A stretch of 64,000 nt of DNA from Ectobius pallidus (GCA_964059195.1 CAXKWD010000002.1:169452559-169516558); one strand, 5' to 3'; positions 1 to 11,836 are shown, counted from the stretch's first letter. Program-made: numbers and translations. The notes: a model not told the origin generated them from the sequence alone.

Positions 1-862
1 AGCCATGCTTTGAATCTGCTTGGTGATGAATCTCGATTTGGAAGCTTGTGAATACTTATTCCTAAATCTACAGTTGTGGTAGTAGGCATTTCCGTCAGTT
101 TCTCACACATACAAGTTGCTTGACCATATGAAATTAGATTATTGCAGCGAGCAGCACGTGGGCAACTCGGGATCTGTGACATTACTGTGTTTGAAGCTGC
201 ATCAGTTATTCTTTGAATTTGTGAGTACGATGGATCGTGAAAACATGGGGTTTTCACTGCTATATTTTACTAAACAAATCTTCATTCTGAGAGTCACTTG
301 ATTTTAAGTCAACAGGGCCTTTCAGTTACAACTTAATAAAATAAAACTGATTTCATAATTATTATCTATAAGCATAAAGAAAGCAAAGTTGAATTCCTCA
401 GAAGAATTACATAAATCTAATATTGTTTCTTAAACCACAAACTTCAATAATTTCATTAAATCTGTAAAGATTCTCTTATAAATAGAGTAGTGACAGTTTC
501 TGGATATAGCATTGGAGATAGTGAACACCAAAACATTACATAGCCATTTTGTGACTCACAGTAGCTCGGGTTTTAACTATAGTTTTGTTTTTTAAATCTC
601 TAATTTTCATATTTTCCATGCTCTCACTGTAATTTCTGTGACGTTGTTAATTTATCTTCACTGAAGATTGCATCATTAATTACAATAGTAGGCCTATTAA
701 TAACAACTTTTGATCATGTTTTATTCCACAAAGGGTATTAGAATCTTGATTCTAATATTGGAATTATGATTCTAATATACATTATTTAATATATATTTTA
801 TTACCACGATGACCTAATTGAGAACCTTATTTATAAGTTAATAGCACTGACTATTTTTTCAG
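1..862. other. AT-rich non-coding DNA upstream of an exon
   Basis: I see no convincing coding sequence here; the longest open frame (116-301) has no recognisable motif. The 3' part ends in a pyrimidine-rich tract and CAG at 860-862, so it is probably the last intron of the gene whose terminal exon follows. No earlier exon could be identified. Confidence 0.4.
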
Positions 863-996
863 GTCACCGTAAAGTGGTTGCATTGCTGACAGTGCGCACT
901 GGAGAGGATCGCAAAAAGAAACGTTCACCTGGAACACGTAGAAAATTACCTTTCCCTCAGCTCTTAAATTCAAATTTTAATGGTTTCAATGATTAA
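863..996 (+). CDS. Putative terminal exon of an unidentified gene
   Basis: A pyrimidine tract ending in CAG (860-862) is followed by a frame that stays open for 43 codons to TAA at 994-996. The intron would be phase 1: two exon bases (863-864) complete a split codon. The peptide starts HRKVVALLTVRTGEDRKKKR and ends NFNGFND; it is very basic in the middle (RKKKRSPGTRRK), which could be a nuclear localisation signal or a basic tail. An AATAAA at 1070-1075, 74 bases after the stop, is well placed as a poly(A) signal. I do not recognise the protein and cannot find upstream exons in the window, so the gene would extend off the left edge. It could still be a chance open frame, but acceptor, frame, stop and poly(A) signal agree. 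Confidence 0.5.
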
Positions 997-1069
997 ACAA
1001 AGCCTACTTGTTAAATTTCAACTGCCATTGACATTATGTAATGAATTTAAACTTTGTTCAATAATACAG

Positions 1070-1075
1070 AATAAA
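1070..1075 (+). terminator. Candidate poly(A) signal AATAAA
   Basis: AATAAA lies 74 bases downstream of the stop codon of the putative terminal exon, a typical distance for a polyadenylation signal. Confidence 0.4.
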
Positions 1076-1499
1076 TACTCTCCTACTTGAATAACTAAAT
1101 CAAGAGTTCTTCAATTTTTCACATTGTTATGAACCAGTGAACCATATACAGAGTTGCAGATTTTTTGTGTATTGGTAGGGAACATCCATATGAGTTTTTA
1201 ATATAATGATATCACTTTAGTTTTAACCTTGGGTTGGAAATACATTGTTATGGGTATAAACACATTGCAAGACACATAAGTCTGCAGTGGACTTGTATGA
1301 TAAGCTGTCCTACTTTGTTGATTTGTTTACATTCTGCCTTATCTCTCATCCCCTCTCCTTGAACAAGGTGAGGGAATACCTCTATATTATTTGACTTCAC
1401 ATTTAGTCATTCTCAATTGTCTTGTAGGATAGTATTAGCTATGTATTGTTCTTGAAACACAGATCATTTTACATGACATGTAACTTGCATATGGTGATG

Positions 1500-2440
1500 C
1501 TGGCATGATGGCTGGAGCTCAAACGATATAATGCACAGTGCTTCCCATACAGATGAATACCAAATTGGAGCTTGTGATTGATCAACAAATGAAAGGGACT
1601 GGCTCTGTCAATGCAAATAATCATAGGAGACCTACCTACTGCTAGGCAGGCTCGAGCTATGATCGAGGGACCTAGCAAGAAGAACAGCAAGATTCTGTTA
1701 ACCCTTAACCGGGTACAACTTAGATCCTTTCAAACTTTCGAAAATTCAGGAACTTGGGGGTGATGACTTTCGCCTACAATGTGCGCTTTCCCAGTGGTAC
1801 CTACAGCAGCGACTGGAAATTCCAGACTTTCCCACCATTGTGTTGTGGACAGATGAGGCCAAGTTTACCTATGAGGGTATTTACGACATTAGAAACAGTC
1901 ATGTGTGGGCACATGTCAACCTCATGCATCACGGAAGTGTGCACTTCAACACAGTTTGAAATAAATGTTTGGGTGGGAATTGAAACAATATCTTGTTGGG
2001 TCCTTACCTGTTTCTTCCTAATCTGACAGGATGACAGTACTTGGCTTTTCTCCAAGAAGTGCTCCTACCAAAATTTCTGGAAGAAATTCCTCTCAACTTA
2101 CACTGTAGACTGTGGTTAAAGCACAATGGTGCCCCTCCCCACTTCACACGTGTCTTCAAGGATTTCCTCGACAGAAGATTTCCAGATCGGTTGAAGGTGA
2201 AGGTGGACCAGTTTCATGGCCTCCGAGGTCCCCAGAACTTACACCATTGGATTTTTTTTTGTGGAGATAGCCTACATGAAATCACTAACCTATGAGAATC
2301 TGGCAAACAGAAGCAGAGCTTTAGCGAGGATTGTGGCAGTGGGATAGAAAGCAGGGAGCAGCCTGATAGTCTACTTGGAGTTCATCAATCTATGGTGAGA
2401 TGTGAGGAGCTGTGCAACCAGGTCAATAGCCGACATTTCA
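1500..2440 (+). pseudogene. Tc1/mariner-superfamily transposase relic
   Basis: Broken frames encode pieces of a DDE transposase. Around 1830-1930 the motif LWTDEAKFTYEG surrounds the first catalytic Asp, followed by SHVWAHVNLMHHGS. The frame 2041-2295 continues with VLLPKFLEEIPLNL, HNGAPPHFTRVFKDFLDRRF and then a damaged stretch. The second catalytic region reads HNGAPPHF, so the Asp expected there is Asn, and the third Asp/Pro block (around 2230-2260) is also destroyed. Stops and frame changes occur before and after these blocks. No terminal inverted repeats were found, so the ends are approximate. It is an old, inactive copy of an insect mariner-like element. Confidence 0.75.
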
Positions 2441-2873
2441 ATTGCTATAAAACATGTAACAGTTTTGCTTTGTCTTACAATGAACATCCTAAACAACATT
2501 TTGAGTTCAACAATTTTCTCTAAAGCAACAAGAAATTCCTATTTTTCATTATTCTTACAGTTAACATAATAAACTATGTTATGCATTCAACACGTTTTTC
2601 TTCTTCCACCCATAATAACGCATTTCCTGTCCCAAAGTTCATTATATTAACTACTCATATGGATGTTATCTACCACATGAAAATACTGCATTCATTTCAT
2701 GGACAGTCTCTATTTTTAAACTGTAACTTCTAACTACATTGGTCAACAATGAAATTTTGTCAAAGAAACTAAATGTCCAGTGAGGTAGAGATTGATGTGC
2801 TGACTTGAGATCAGTTTTTACTTTTCTCTTATCACATATAGTTTTCTCTCCACTCTGCCTATTTTCATGCAGC

Positions 2874-3115
2874 TCCGCCGCCGTGGGTGAGTTGGTAGCG
2901 TGACTGCCAGCCACCTGGGTGGCCCGGGTTCGATTCCCGGCCGGGTCGGGGATTTTTCAGTAGTGGAAAATGTCTTTCCCGGGTTCAGGACTGGGTGTGT
3001 GTGTGTGTCCTTAGATTTAAGTAGGTAGGGGACTGGCGCACCCCGGTAACAAATCCGCTGAGAATATCCCCTTATGGGATCACCAGGGGTCGCTCGCGAA
3101 CCTGAGGAATAACTT
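2874..3115 (+). repeat. tRNA-derived SINE
   Basis: The 5' part looks like a tRNA: an A-box-like TGGGTGAGTTGG near 2884 and a perfect B box GGTTCGATTCC at 2927-2937, the internal RNA polymerase III promoter. The tRNA-like head is followed by an unrelated body (GGGGATTTTTCAGTAGTG..., a GT run, a segment ending near 3115). The body recurs at 15349-15411, showing that it is a dispersed family. It has no intact tRNA fold or anticodon arm that I would trust, so I do not call a tRNA gene. Confidence 0.75.
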
Positions 3116-4308
3116 TTTAACTGGAATTACTGGATGCCAGATTACTCTGAAAGTCATTTTGTTACAAGATACCTATAATCAACTTTGGGTATTTTGATAT
3201 CACTGATTTCAAAACAGACCATGAAAATGTTCGACTGGTTATAGTTTTTATGTACAAGTGGATAATAATTTTCATAAATATTCTAGTTATAATTGTTGTA
3301 GGGATCAGGGGGATATATTTGTACGAGCGGACTGTAAGAGTCCCTAATACCTACACGAGTTTGAACTTTAGTTGTGCTTAGCACTTCTCGTGCAAACCAC
3401 AACTAATGATATCTCTGGTGGAGGACCATCCTACCTTTGAGGCAGGGAATTGAGTTGAATAAGTTGTATGAACATGCATCACTCAATGAAAACAACGATG
3501 TGTTACTTAAATAAATGTGTGATGATGAAGTACAGCACTCGTAGAATGCATTATGCACCAAAGTAGTTGAATGAATGTAGCGATGTCAGATTATATTGTG
3601 GTAATCTGAACATCGAAGGAACATGGGTCTTTCCATGTCTGAAGAAAGAATGTTTGTAATGATGAAGGAAATCGGGTCAATGAGCTATATGAAATGCATA
3701 TAAACTGCTCAAGAAATGTATCCCGAAGACTGGATACAAACATAATAATCAAAATATGAATAATAAAAGACAATGAATAGGGTTTAATAGCTTACAAGCT
3801 AGAAAATATATGTTATTTAAATAGTAATTTGAGTCATGTTGACTTCAGAAACAGGAAGAAGAAGAGAAAAATGGCTGCCGCAGCCAACATGATAGGCTTA
3901 AATCTGAATAAATATTCTTTAAACTTCAAATATAAATAAATAGAACATAATGAACAATATCTACTAATTGCAAATAATAAATCTAACGTTGTAAGTCATT
4001 AATAAACATAAATTTGTTAAAGGGAAATTACGAGTGAGTTAAAATATCACTAAAACACACATGTCATTGCACATAGGAATAAGCAATTATAGCTTTTGAT
4101 ATAGAATGAATATCTTACAACTAATATTAGGCCTAATTGAGAAATATAAATGAATAAAGAATGTAATGCAATAGCCTAAAAAGTCTAAACTTATATAACA
4201 ATAAAACTAGAGAAAAATGATGAATAGCATTCACTGCTGTCAAGTTGGCAGCAAAATAACTAAACTTGTTCAGAGTTTAAAGATATGATTGAACAATTGT
4301 AATAACTA
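3116..4308. other. AT-rich intergenic DNA
   Basis: No gene, repeat boundary or RNA recognised. Open frames here are short and without motifs. Confidence 0.4.
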
Positions 4309-5270
4309 ATTAATATGTATATGACAATAAAAATTTAGTTAGACATGTGATACATGCTTTCCATATAAGTCAACCCTCTTGAACACAAATATTACAATGA
4401 AATTTTCTTGTTCCTTCCCAATTTCTAGAAAATTCCGATTTTACATTAATTTAAAACAATTTTCTGAGCAATAATAGTAACCAAATAAGAAATATAAATT
4501 ATATGGTAATAAAAATTTGATTCGACTTGAGGTACATGTTTTCCACATAGCACAACCCTCCTGAACACGAATATGACAATAATAAAAGTTAGCTCCTTCC
4601 GTATTTTGAGAAAATTCCGATTTTACATTAATTTAACAGTTTCCTGCATAATAGTAGTAATCAACAATGAAATATAAATTATATGGAAATAAAAATTTGG
4701 TTGGACATGAGATACATGTTTTCCACATAGCCTAATTTGACTTCCCTGAATATGAATATGACAGTAAGAAATGCTGTTCATTGCAGATTTTGGGAAAATT
4801 TCAATTTTACATTAATGTTCCAGATTTTGAGAAAATTCCAATTTTACATTAATGTGAAATTCGAAACCCAAAACCAACAATTTTTTTATTGTCATATTCA
4901 TATTCAGGAGGGTTGAATCATATGGAAAACATGTATCTTATGTCGAACCAAATTTTTATTGCTATAAAATTTATATATCTTATATTGTTACTAGTATTAT
5001 GCTGAAAACTGTTTTATATTAATATAAAACTGGAATTTTATCTAAATCTGGATTGGATAACATTTTTTATTGTCACGTTCGTGTTTAGGAGGGTCAAATT
5101 ATATGGGAAACCTGTGTCTCATGTCCAATAAAATTTTTATTGCCAAATAATTTATATTTATTATTTGGTAACTACTATTGCACAGAAAATTGTTTTAGGT
5201 TAATGTAAGATTGGAATTTCCTCTAAATCCGGAACAAATTTTTTTTTTATTGTGAAAATAGTATTCAGTG
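4309..5270. repeat. Fold-back array of a ~180 bp satellite-like unit
   Basis: The left half has three direct copies of a unit containing AATAAAAATTT, a TACATG-TTTCCA block, an AACCCTC-TGAACACGAATATGACA block and GAAAATTCCGATTTTACATT. The AAATTT landmark falls at 4331, 4513 and 4693, a period of about 181. From about 4870 the same blocks reappear reverse-complemented (TTTTTATTGTCATATTCATATTCAGG, then CATATGGAAAACATG, then AAATTTTTATTG), with the landmark at 4951 and 5132, again 181 apart. The two arms could pair into a very long imperfect hairpin centred near 4865. Confidence 0.8.
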
Positions 5271-5764
5271 ATGCTAAATTCATAAAATTTAAATATGAAT
5301 GTATTTCCATCAATTTAATGTATTATGTGTAATTTAAAATCTGTATGTGATATGAAAAAACGGAAGGTGTATATATAATCTATATGAAAAATTGGTCTAG
5401 AAAAGTATAATTTTATCTCTGGCGATTAAAATTTAGTTTTATTTTGTCGACTAGTCCTATTATTTGGTTTAAGTAAGAGAATTGAACAAATATTTCATGT
5501 GGATTATCAGAGAGAGAAGTTCGAGGATGCACATCATGCTGAGGGGCTCATTGTGGGACTAGCTATAACTATCATAACGTATTTGGTTAAAATAATTATT
5601 GCTGATGTATTTCTTCTCTGCATTTCTGGAGGCCCTGCGCCCAGAACAGAAAGTGTTTAGCTTGTAAAATTTCGGGAGGCTGAAATTTGCATGACAAGCT
5701 GTACACTGAAAATGAATGCAATTCAATTGTTGGTGGAGGATACCTAAACACCTGCGAAAGATCA

Positions 5765-6025
5765 CCAGAATATTCATTTGGTCAATGACTGCCGAAGATG
5801 TTAGATCATTTAAGAAAAAAAAGTAACTCTCAGCTCTCCCCTTCCAGCCAATTAACTCAACACAGTGGACAGGAAGTGGCAATGTGGAAGGAAAAGAAAG
5901 GTCAGCCCATTTCTACATATTTTCCGCAGTAGTGACATACTTGCCAGAATATTCACTTGGTCAACAATTGCTGAAGATGTCAGATCAATTAAAAGCACAG
6001 TAATTCTCAACTCTTCCCTTCCAGC
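5765..6025. repeat. Direct repeat, ~179 bp spacing
   Basis: A block of about 85 bases beginning CCAGAATATTCA and containing TTGGTCAA, GCTGAAGATGT-AGATCA and CAACTCTTCCCTTCCAGC occurs at about 5765-5850 and again at about 5944-6025. The copies are imperfect. Function unknown. Confidence 0.6.
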
Positions 6026-6049
6026 AGCACTGACAAAGACATCATGATC

Positions 6050-8427
6050 GTATCAATATTATGTAGCAATAAATATAACGGAAACATATCATAACAAAAC
6101 AGGTGTTGTGCAGCGGGTCGGTTGAAGATGGGTGGGCGCCAGATATAGATATTCTATATCAAAATGATGATGATGACCCTCCGGTAGCTTCAAGTCGGTT
6201 GCGAGCAGGTTTCGTCTCTTCTTCAGGGCGGGAATGGTAGGCTTGCAGATCGATGACACTTCTCTTTTATAAATGATAATAAATTTTAAAGTTGAACATA
6301 AAACTTTTATTCGTAGTACTAAATCAGATTCCAGATGGACGAAATACAACTTGTACAATAATTAATACAATGTTCGTTAATTATTACTGGTGAGTATTTT
6401 AATAGCAAACTGATGTGGTGAATAATTTTAAAGTCCAATTTAATATTCACTTGCACGTTGCTGAGTATGAAAATTCCCGTGGTTGAAAAAGTTTCTAAGT
6501 GGAATAAATTATATCCCTCAAATGTTTAAGTATGGAAAATTAATGTCCGAAAATATTCTAAGTTAGATATATTTTCCTCCGCGAACGACCGCGGTACTGG
6601 GGGAACAACTGCCCCAAAAGACTTGTGATCGTAGAATGATAGCTCTTACACTAGCATAAATTTTAACAACTGAAAAATCCATATAAGGACCGCCCTTTTA
6701 CCCCCATACTATTAACCCCACGTGATACTTATGCTACATATAATTGGAAGCTAACAATTTTACAATCAGCCAATCGTATAAGATTGACTTTCTAAACTGG
6801 CATTTGGAAATTCCCTTTTCTTCCTACAAGAAACCCATAAAGTGTTTAATTGTTCTCACCTCCGAGAAGGCTTATGCGATAATCATCAGTTTGCCATTGT
6901 GCTAGTAAATATGGATATACACACTTAGTTTCATACAAAAGACTATTATCTTAACATCAATCTTAAAATTACCAGTCCTTTAGAAATATCGATGAAGTTT
7001 CTGTCTATACCGTTACCATTGTTAAAGGGTTGATACCTGGCTGACACTCATGTTAGGAATGGGAATTCCAGCTAACTCCTCAGCCGTTCCCTCATATCCA
7101 TTTCTTACTCAGAAAAGTGTAATTATTTATGAATTCTGTTTGTTCATTCCTATCAACATTAGGTAAATTATTAACAATTGCAATGAAATTTTATCGTAAT
7201 TCTGCTTATTTTGATACCAAACATGACTATTGGCAATTTGATATTATTTTAATGAATAATAATTATCCTTAATTTAATCACCTATTGTTTTAATATGAGT
7301 ATATTTTAGTTAATATTATTTAGTCTTGGTGGGCTATTCAGAACTGTATTAGTTGTTGCTTTTTTAATAGTTATTGCATGAATATTAAATTTAAATAATA
7401 TATTTTTTATTTGAAATAACTAAAATATAGAATGGAAATGGAAATTATTTTGATTTTGATTACAATTGCAGCTATAACTAGGAAAGCTCAAATTCCTTTT
7501 TCTTCATGATTGTCAACCGCAACAGCAGCTCTCATACTTAAATTATGCATATCTCTGTTATTATAATTAGGAAAATATTATTTCCCAGGGGACAAAAGTC
7601 CATCATTGATGTAAATTTTTGTGTAGAAAGCCATGGCACTATTGAGCCGGTAGAACCAGTACAAAGGCTGGCACTCAGCAGACACTGACTGTGATACTGA
7701 TCATGTTGGTGCATGGCACCTAACTTTTGTAATACACCCGCGATTGCTCACACCATTAGATCGGAACTAACAATTGTGTATATATTTTAATAACTTGCTT
7801 ATATCATGCAAGAGAAAGTTGACCTTCTATCAATGCCTCCTACAACATATGTAGTTTAATATTTGTAAAACTCAACTTTAACATATCACACATATATCAG
7901 TAGCGGTATTACCACAGTATAAGTATTAATACAGTAAGGAAACTGTGTGTTAAAAGTCCTATGACAACTTGTTAGCTGGGCGACACTAGCGCTCCATGCG
8001 GCGGTTGAGTAAAACTGCATTCTCACCATATAAAATAACTTGGGAAAATGCATAAACACATAACAAAATATGTTATAATAAGAGAAAAAAATCTTCTTTC
8101 AAAACTGAATTTTAAATTTAAGAAACAATGAAGCATGTATTATATTTTAGTTAAGATCAGGCACAATTTTTAAATGCCACTTACCTGTAACTTGCACTGC
8201 AGTTCTTAGGGCTATTCTTATTACAAGTTTTAATAACTTCAAGATGATTCTTGGAAAACAAATTATAACTCATTTTTATTTTTAAAAGTAGCCTAATATT
8301 ACATTAGAATATAAATGTCATCATTTTACAAAAATAATACAATATTACATAAGATACAATACAAAATTCAAATAAAAATATAGGTTTCTATCAATATTTC
8401 TCAATTTCTAATACTCCAAAACTGCTT
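6050..8427. other. Intergenic DNA, no feature recognised
   Basis: Long AT-rich stretch. The frame on the minus strand at 6089-6358 has no recognisable domain. I could not delimit any repeat. Confidence 0.4.
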
Positions 8428-8593
8428 TTAGTATACAGTCGGTACAGCAGTTTTAATTAAAGAGTTCTTATTGGAATTCATAAACTGGCTGTTTTCGAAG
8501 TGTTCCAAACATAGGCGGCAATTTACATTTAAATATTTTACAGTTTTTGTTAGTAGGTCTTCTCGCCGACTATTGATGACCCATTTTTTACAC
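8428..8593 (-). pseudogene. C-terminal half of a THAP zinc-finger domain (orphan exon)
   Basis: On the minus strand a TTTCAG acceptor at 8594-8599 is followed by a frame of 54 codons ending at TAA (8428-8430). The peptide contains CKKWVINSRREDLL, then CRLCLEHFENSQF and ends with AVPTVY-type residues (TAVPTVY). These are the Trp, the C-x2-H zinc ligands (C..EHF) and the AVPT box that close a THAP DNA-binding domain. An intron directly before this half also splits the intact THAP gene at 58.6 kb. No first exon with the CxxxxC pair is visible within the next 1.5 kb and the frame stops right after the domain, so this is likely a fragment of a THAP gene or THAP-bearing transposon. Confidence 0.65.
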
Positions 8594-10180
8594 CTGAAAT
8601 CATTACAACAATTGAAGGTAGATCGAAGCCGTAAGATACAGAAACAAAATACAATCTCAACAATGAAGTTGAGGACGAGCAGTGTGACAAACCTATATTC
8701 AAAGGTCACTCTTTAATATTATTTATAACTTAAACGTTGATTTTAATGGTGGGAAAAACCTTGGACTAGATACGCTTCTTAACAGTAGCCTATTTTAGGT
8801 AAGCCTATTGCTTGCCTAGGTTTGGATAATGATGTCATGTTAGTTTACTGTCGCAAACACCTTAATGGCACATGTATCCGAGAATTTATGATGTAAGATT
8901 ATGTTTTCGTCATCTTTACGCCTACATCGTGTTCGAGAAAATAAATATCGTACCGCCTGTAAAATCGGCTATGTGCACTTTTTTACGAAATTGAGTTATG
9001 TGCACTGATATTCCTTAGCATTGATCCTTACAACCGGGCATGTGGATCTTTGATTGTCAGGTTTGTGCAAGCAAAGAAAAAAAATCGGCTACATGCTGCA
9101 AAATGGCCATGTGCATTAGAGCTCACATAGCCATTCTTGACTGCCAACACGGCACACATGTTTGTATACATAACCGGCCCTGACATATACATTACAATGC
9201 ACATAGGAAATAAGCTGCAGCGCAGCAAATATTGTGTTATCTTAAGCGATCACAATACGACATCCTAAATATTGTTATCTTTAACCGTGATATAGACTGC
9301 TGACATTTTCATTTCATTAGTATCTATTGTTAGAAATTACAACATAATTAAAGATAAAAATATTACATTAAAGTAAATGTAAACATAACCACACCAGAAC
9401 ATGTGTCAAGAGTAAGCCAGCAGGCATACAATAAATATTACGTATTTTTCTTCTTACCTTTCTGGATCTTTTGGGAAAGTGAAGAAATGCAATTCAGGAT
9501 TTCTTCCTTTATTGTTACTGCAATTTATAGCAGAACAATAACATCCTTTCGAAACACGCATTGCTATGAAAATTCAAGACTCCTATTTATTTCCATTCTT
9601 CCCGCAGTAGTGATTGTAGTATTACTCATTGGCCGGTAGGATCGCATGGAATCTGCGCGCGCATGTCCGTATGGCAGAAAAACGGACTGAGTTTCTTTAC
9701 TGTATCAATACGTATACTGTGGTATTACTAAGAAGCGGTGCAGGGTGTTAAGTTACAACTAGTGCACGGGTATGGTGTAACACATTTCCGCTGCCTGTTG
9801 TCTTTATGCAAGGCCTGTTGTTGTCTTTATGCTGCTGTCTTTATACTATCTTTGTGTGTTGTTTTTATGCAATTACCAATTTAGCATTATAAATACTAAG
9901 CCACAGAGACACACTTCTTCTGCCTGTTATCTTTATAAAATTAGCTATTCAGCATTACAACACAGCTTACACTCCTACAGTAAGAATTCAGATAAGTTCA
10001 CGAACTGTTAGTAAGAAGTTGATACTTTATTGATGTTTACATTGTGATTATTTCATCCTGTGTATGAAAGCTAAGTTTACACTAAAGCTCTTGAATGATA
10101 TTTTGACTTTCTGATTTTTCCACTTTCAAATGTGACAGTATGTGACTATTATTTATGGGGAAACTTGAAAAATAAAGTGT
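8594..10180. other. Intergenic DNA with short repeated motifs
   Basis: No gene found. Between 8960 and 9215 variants of GGCTATGTGCA recur on both strands (near 8967, 8993, 9087, 9104, and inverted near 9125 and 9200). Between 9795 and 9960 variants of CTGTTGTCTTTATGC recur several times. Both could be subterminal repeats of degraded DNA transposons. Confidence 0.35.
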
Positions 10181-10184
10181 ATAG

Positions 10185-10494
10185 GTCAATTTCCCATACA
10201 TTAGAAGAACTTAAAGACAATATCACATGAGAAATTAACTCTGTCTCGGAAGCTGAACTTATGCGCATGAAAGAAAATTTCCCAAAAAGGTGCCAGTGTT
10301 GTGTGAATGCAAGAGGAGAACATTTCCAACATCTTTTCATTGTAATTCCAACTGTAAATGTGAGAACCTGAACCATTACACTGATCGTGGCTTTATTTGC
10401 GTAGATATTTCACTTGATCGCTCGGGAGTTGGGACTGTGCCTGCCGCGACGCATAAACCCGTGTCATTGGCCAACTCTTGCGTGGGACTCACTG
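10185..10494 (+). mobile_element. Mariner-type element, 3'-terminal fragment (copy 1)
   Basis: The 5' part encodes the transposase C-terminus (LEELKDNIT, one TGA stop, EINSVSEAELMRMKENF, then ARGEHFQHLF). The 3' part is a non-coding tail ending in GGGACTCACTG next to TA (10495-10496). Reverse-complemented, the end is the same CAGTGAGTCCC terminus as in the copies at 15013, 29966 and 62057. The rest of the transposase is absent. Confidence 0.75.
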
Positions 10495-10500
10495 TACATA

Positions 10501-10823
10501 CAGTGCGCCCGAGAACATTCTCCGCAGTTGCTGTTTGCTGGAGAGAGGGCTAGCTGCAGCAGTTACGTTGGCAACACGAGCTTTTATAAAAACAAACCAT
10601 CAGCTGTGTATGCAGGCAGGCAGAGGTCACTGTCACTTTATCAATGGGTGCATTGTCTAATTACTAATCAGTACATATTGCAGTGTGCAAGCATTTAGAT
10701 CGAATATTGTGACAGCACTTCCAGCACCTGCAATGATCGGCTGTGGTGAGTACCAACTTAACTGCTGCAGCTAGCTGCCTCTCCAACAAGTAGCCGCTGC
10801 GGAGAATATTCTCGGGCGCACTG
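10501..10823. mobile_element. MITE, 323 bp, Tc1/mariner-type ends
   Basis: Inverted ends of roughly 70 bp: left starts CAGTGCGCCCGAGAACATTC, right ends TATTCTCGGGCGCACTG. TA dinucleotides lie directly outside both ends (10499-10500 and 10824-10825), the target duplication of Tc1/mariner elements. No coding capacity. It abuts the end of the mariner fragment on the left and the LINE relic on the right. Confidence 0.8.
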
Positions 10824-10825
10824 TA

Positions 10826-11760
10826 TATCAGCTATTTCTATGGAGAGAGACAGGATATAAAAATCATTTATATCAAGAAGCATATGTTTTATGAGCATTA
10901 ATTTTAATTTCTTCTTGAAAATACTGGTATTTAAATTTAGTAGAGATGGTGGTAACTTATTACACATACAGATGCCCATGTGAGAGATGCTGAGTAAGCT
11001 TTTGGTGATTCTATGGTTAGTATGGAGATCATTGGATATTCTTGTATGATAACTATGAAGTTCTGAATTTGTTGTTTGTATGTTTGAAATTTAATGTATC
11101 TAGAATATAAATAGAGGGGACAGGTAGTGCATTTCCTCAAAAATTTGTGTGCTTGGTGAACTGCAGGTTTTTTTTTTTCAGCATAGGTTTTTGCCATATT
11201 CTCATAAATTGCCGCAAGATGGCATCTAATCTAATCTAACCTAACCTAACCTAACTTAACCTAAAATGGCAAAACCTATGCTGAAAAAAAACTGCATTCT
11301 AATTGGTACTTGCAATATTGTTTTTTATATTCTTTTTTTAAATTTTAAAAATCTTAGATGCTTTCTTAGAAGGTCCCCAGAAGGGGATTCCATAGCAGAT
11401 TAAAGACTCTATACAACTGAAGTAAATTATTCTAAGTGTCTGTAAGGAGCAGACATTACTCAGCACACGAATTGCAAAGCAGAGTTTATTGTGTCTTCCA
11501 CTAAGATCAGAAATATGAGCTTCCCATGATAATTGAGAGTCCAACCAAAGACCGAGAAATTTGTTTTTTTGTTGTTGTTTTTGTTTGTTTTGTTGTGACT
11601 TAAGAGCAGTGTTGTTGAAATATAATATTAGATCATATTTTTGTTCTTGTCGGTGTAAAAAATATAAATAAACAGTTTTATTTACATTTAGCTGGAGTTT
11701 GTTTTCTGTTAATAATATAATATAATATTTATTCGACACCATAAGTAATACAGAGTATAC
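10826..11760 (-). pseudogene. Non-LTR retrotransposon (LINE) reverse transcriptase, 3' part
   Basis: Minus-strand frames encode the region after the catalytic core of a LINE reverse transcriptase. In 11338-11742: NKLQLNVNKT, KFLGLWLDSQLSWEAHIS, LCFAIRVL, RIIYFSCIESLICYGIPFWG. After an interruption the tail continues in 10758-11197 with CNKLPPSLLNLN and FKKKLKLMLIKH, the usual C-terminal segment. Frames change several times and the palm motif with catalytic Asp pair is missing, so this is a 5'-truncated dead copy. A 125 bp MITE (11166-11290) interrupts it. Its 3' end has been cut by the neighbouring MITE. Confidence 0.7.
11166..11290. mobile_element. Small hairpin MITE with CCTAA repeats
   Basis: Inverted ends: poly(T)-CAGCATAGGTTTTTGCCAT on the left, ATGGCAAAACCTATGCTG-poly(A) on the right. 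The hexamer ACTGCA flanks both sides (11160-11165 and 11291-11296), a probable 6 bp target duplication. Between the arms is an imperfect run CTAACCTAACCTAACCTAAC (about 11231-11270), the complement of the insect telomere repeat TTAGG. No coding capacity. Confidence 0.7.
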
Positions 11761-11836
11761 ATTGGCTGGGTCAAGTTTAGATGCTAAAACTAGGGTAAAC
11801 AGGTGTAAGATTTGAGGCTTTCCTGGCGAATCTTAT

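Noticed and set aside
2876..2945. tRNA gene
   Set aside because: A and B boxes are present but no trustworthy cloverleaf, and the segment continues into a body shared with 15349-15411. It is a SINE head.
6200..6235. Hammerhead-like CTGAAGAAGAGACGAAAC on the minus strand
   Set aside because: CTGAAGA and GAAAC are present but the bases between cannot form a stem II, and no PLE sequence is nearby.
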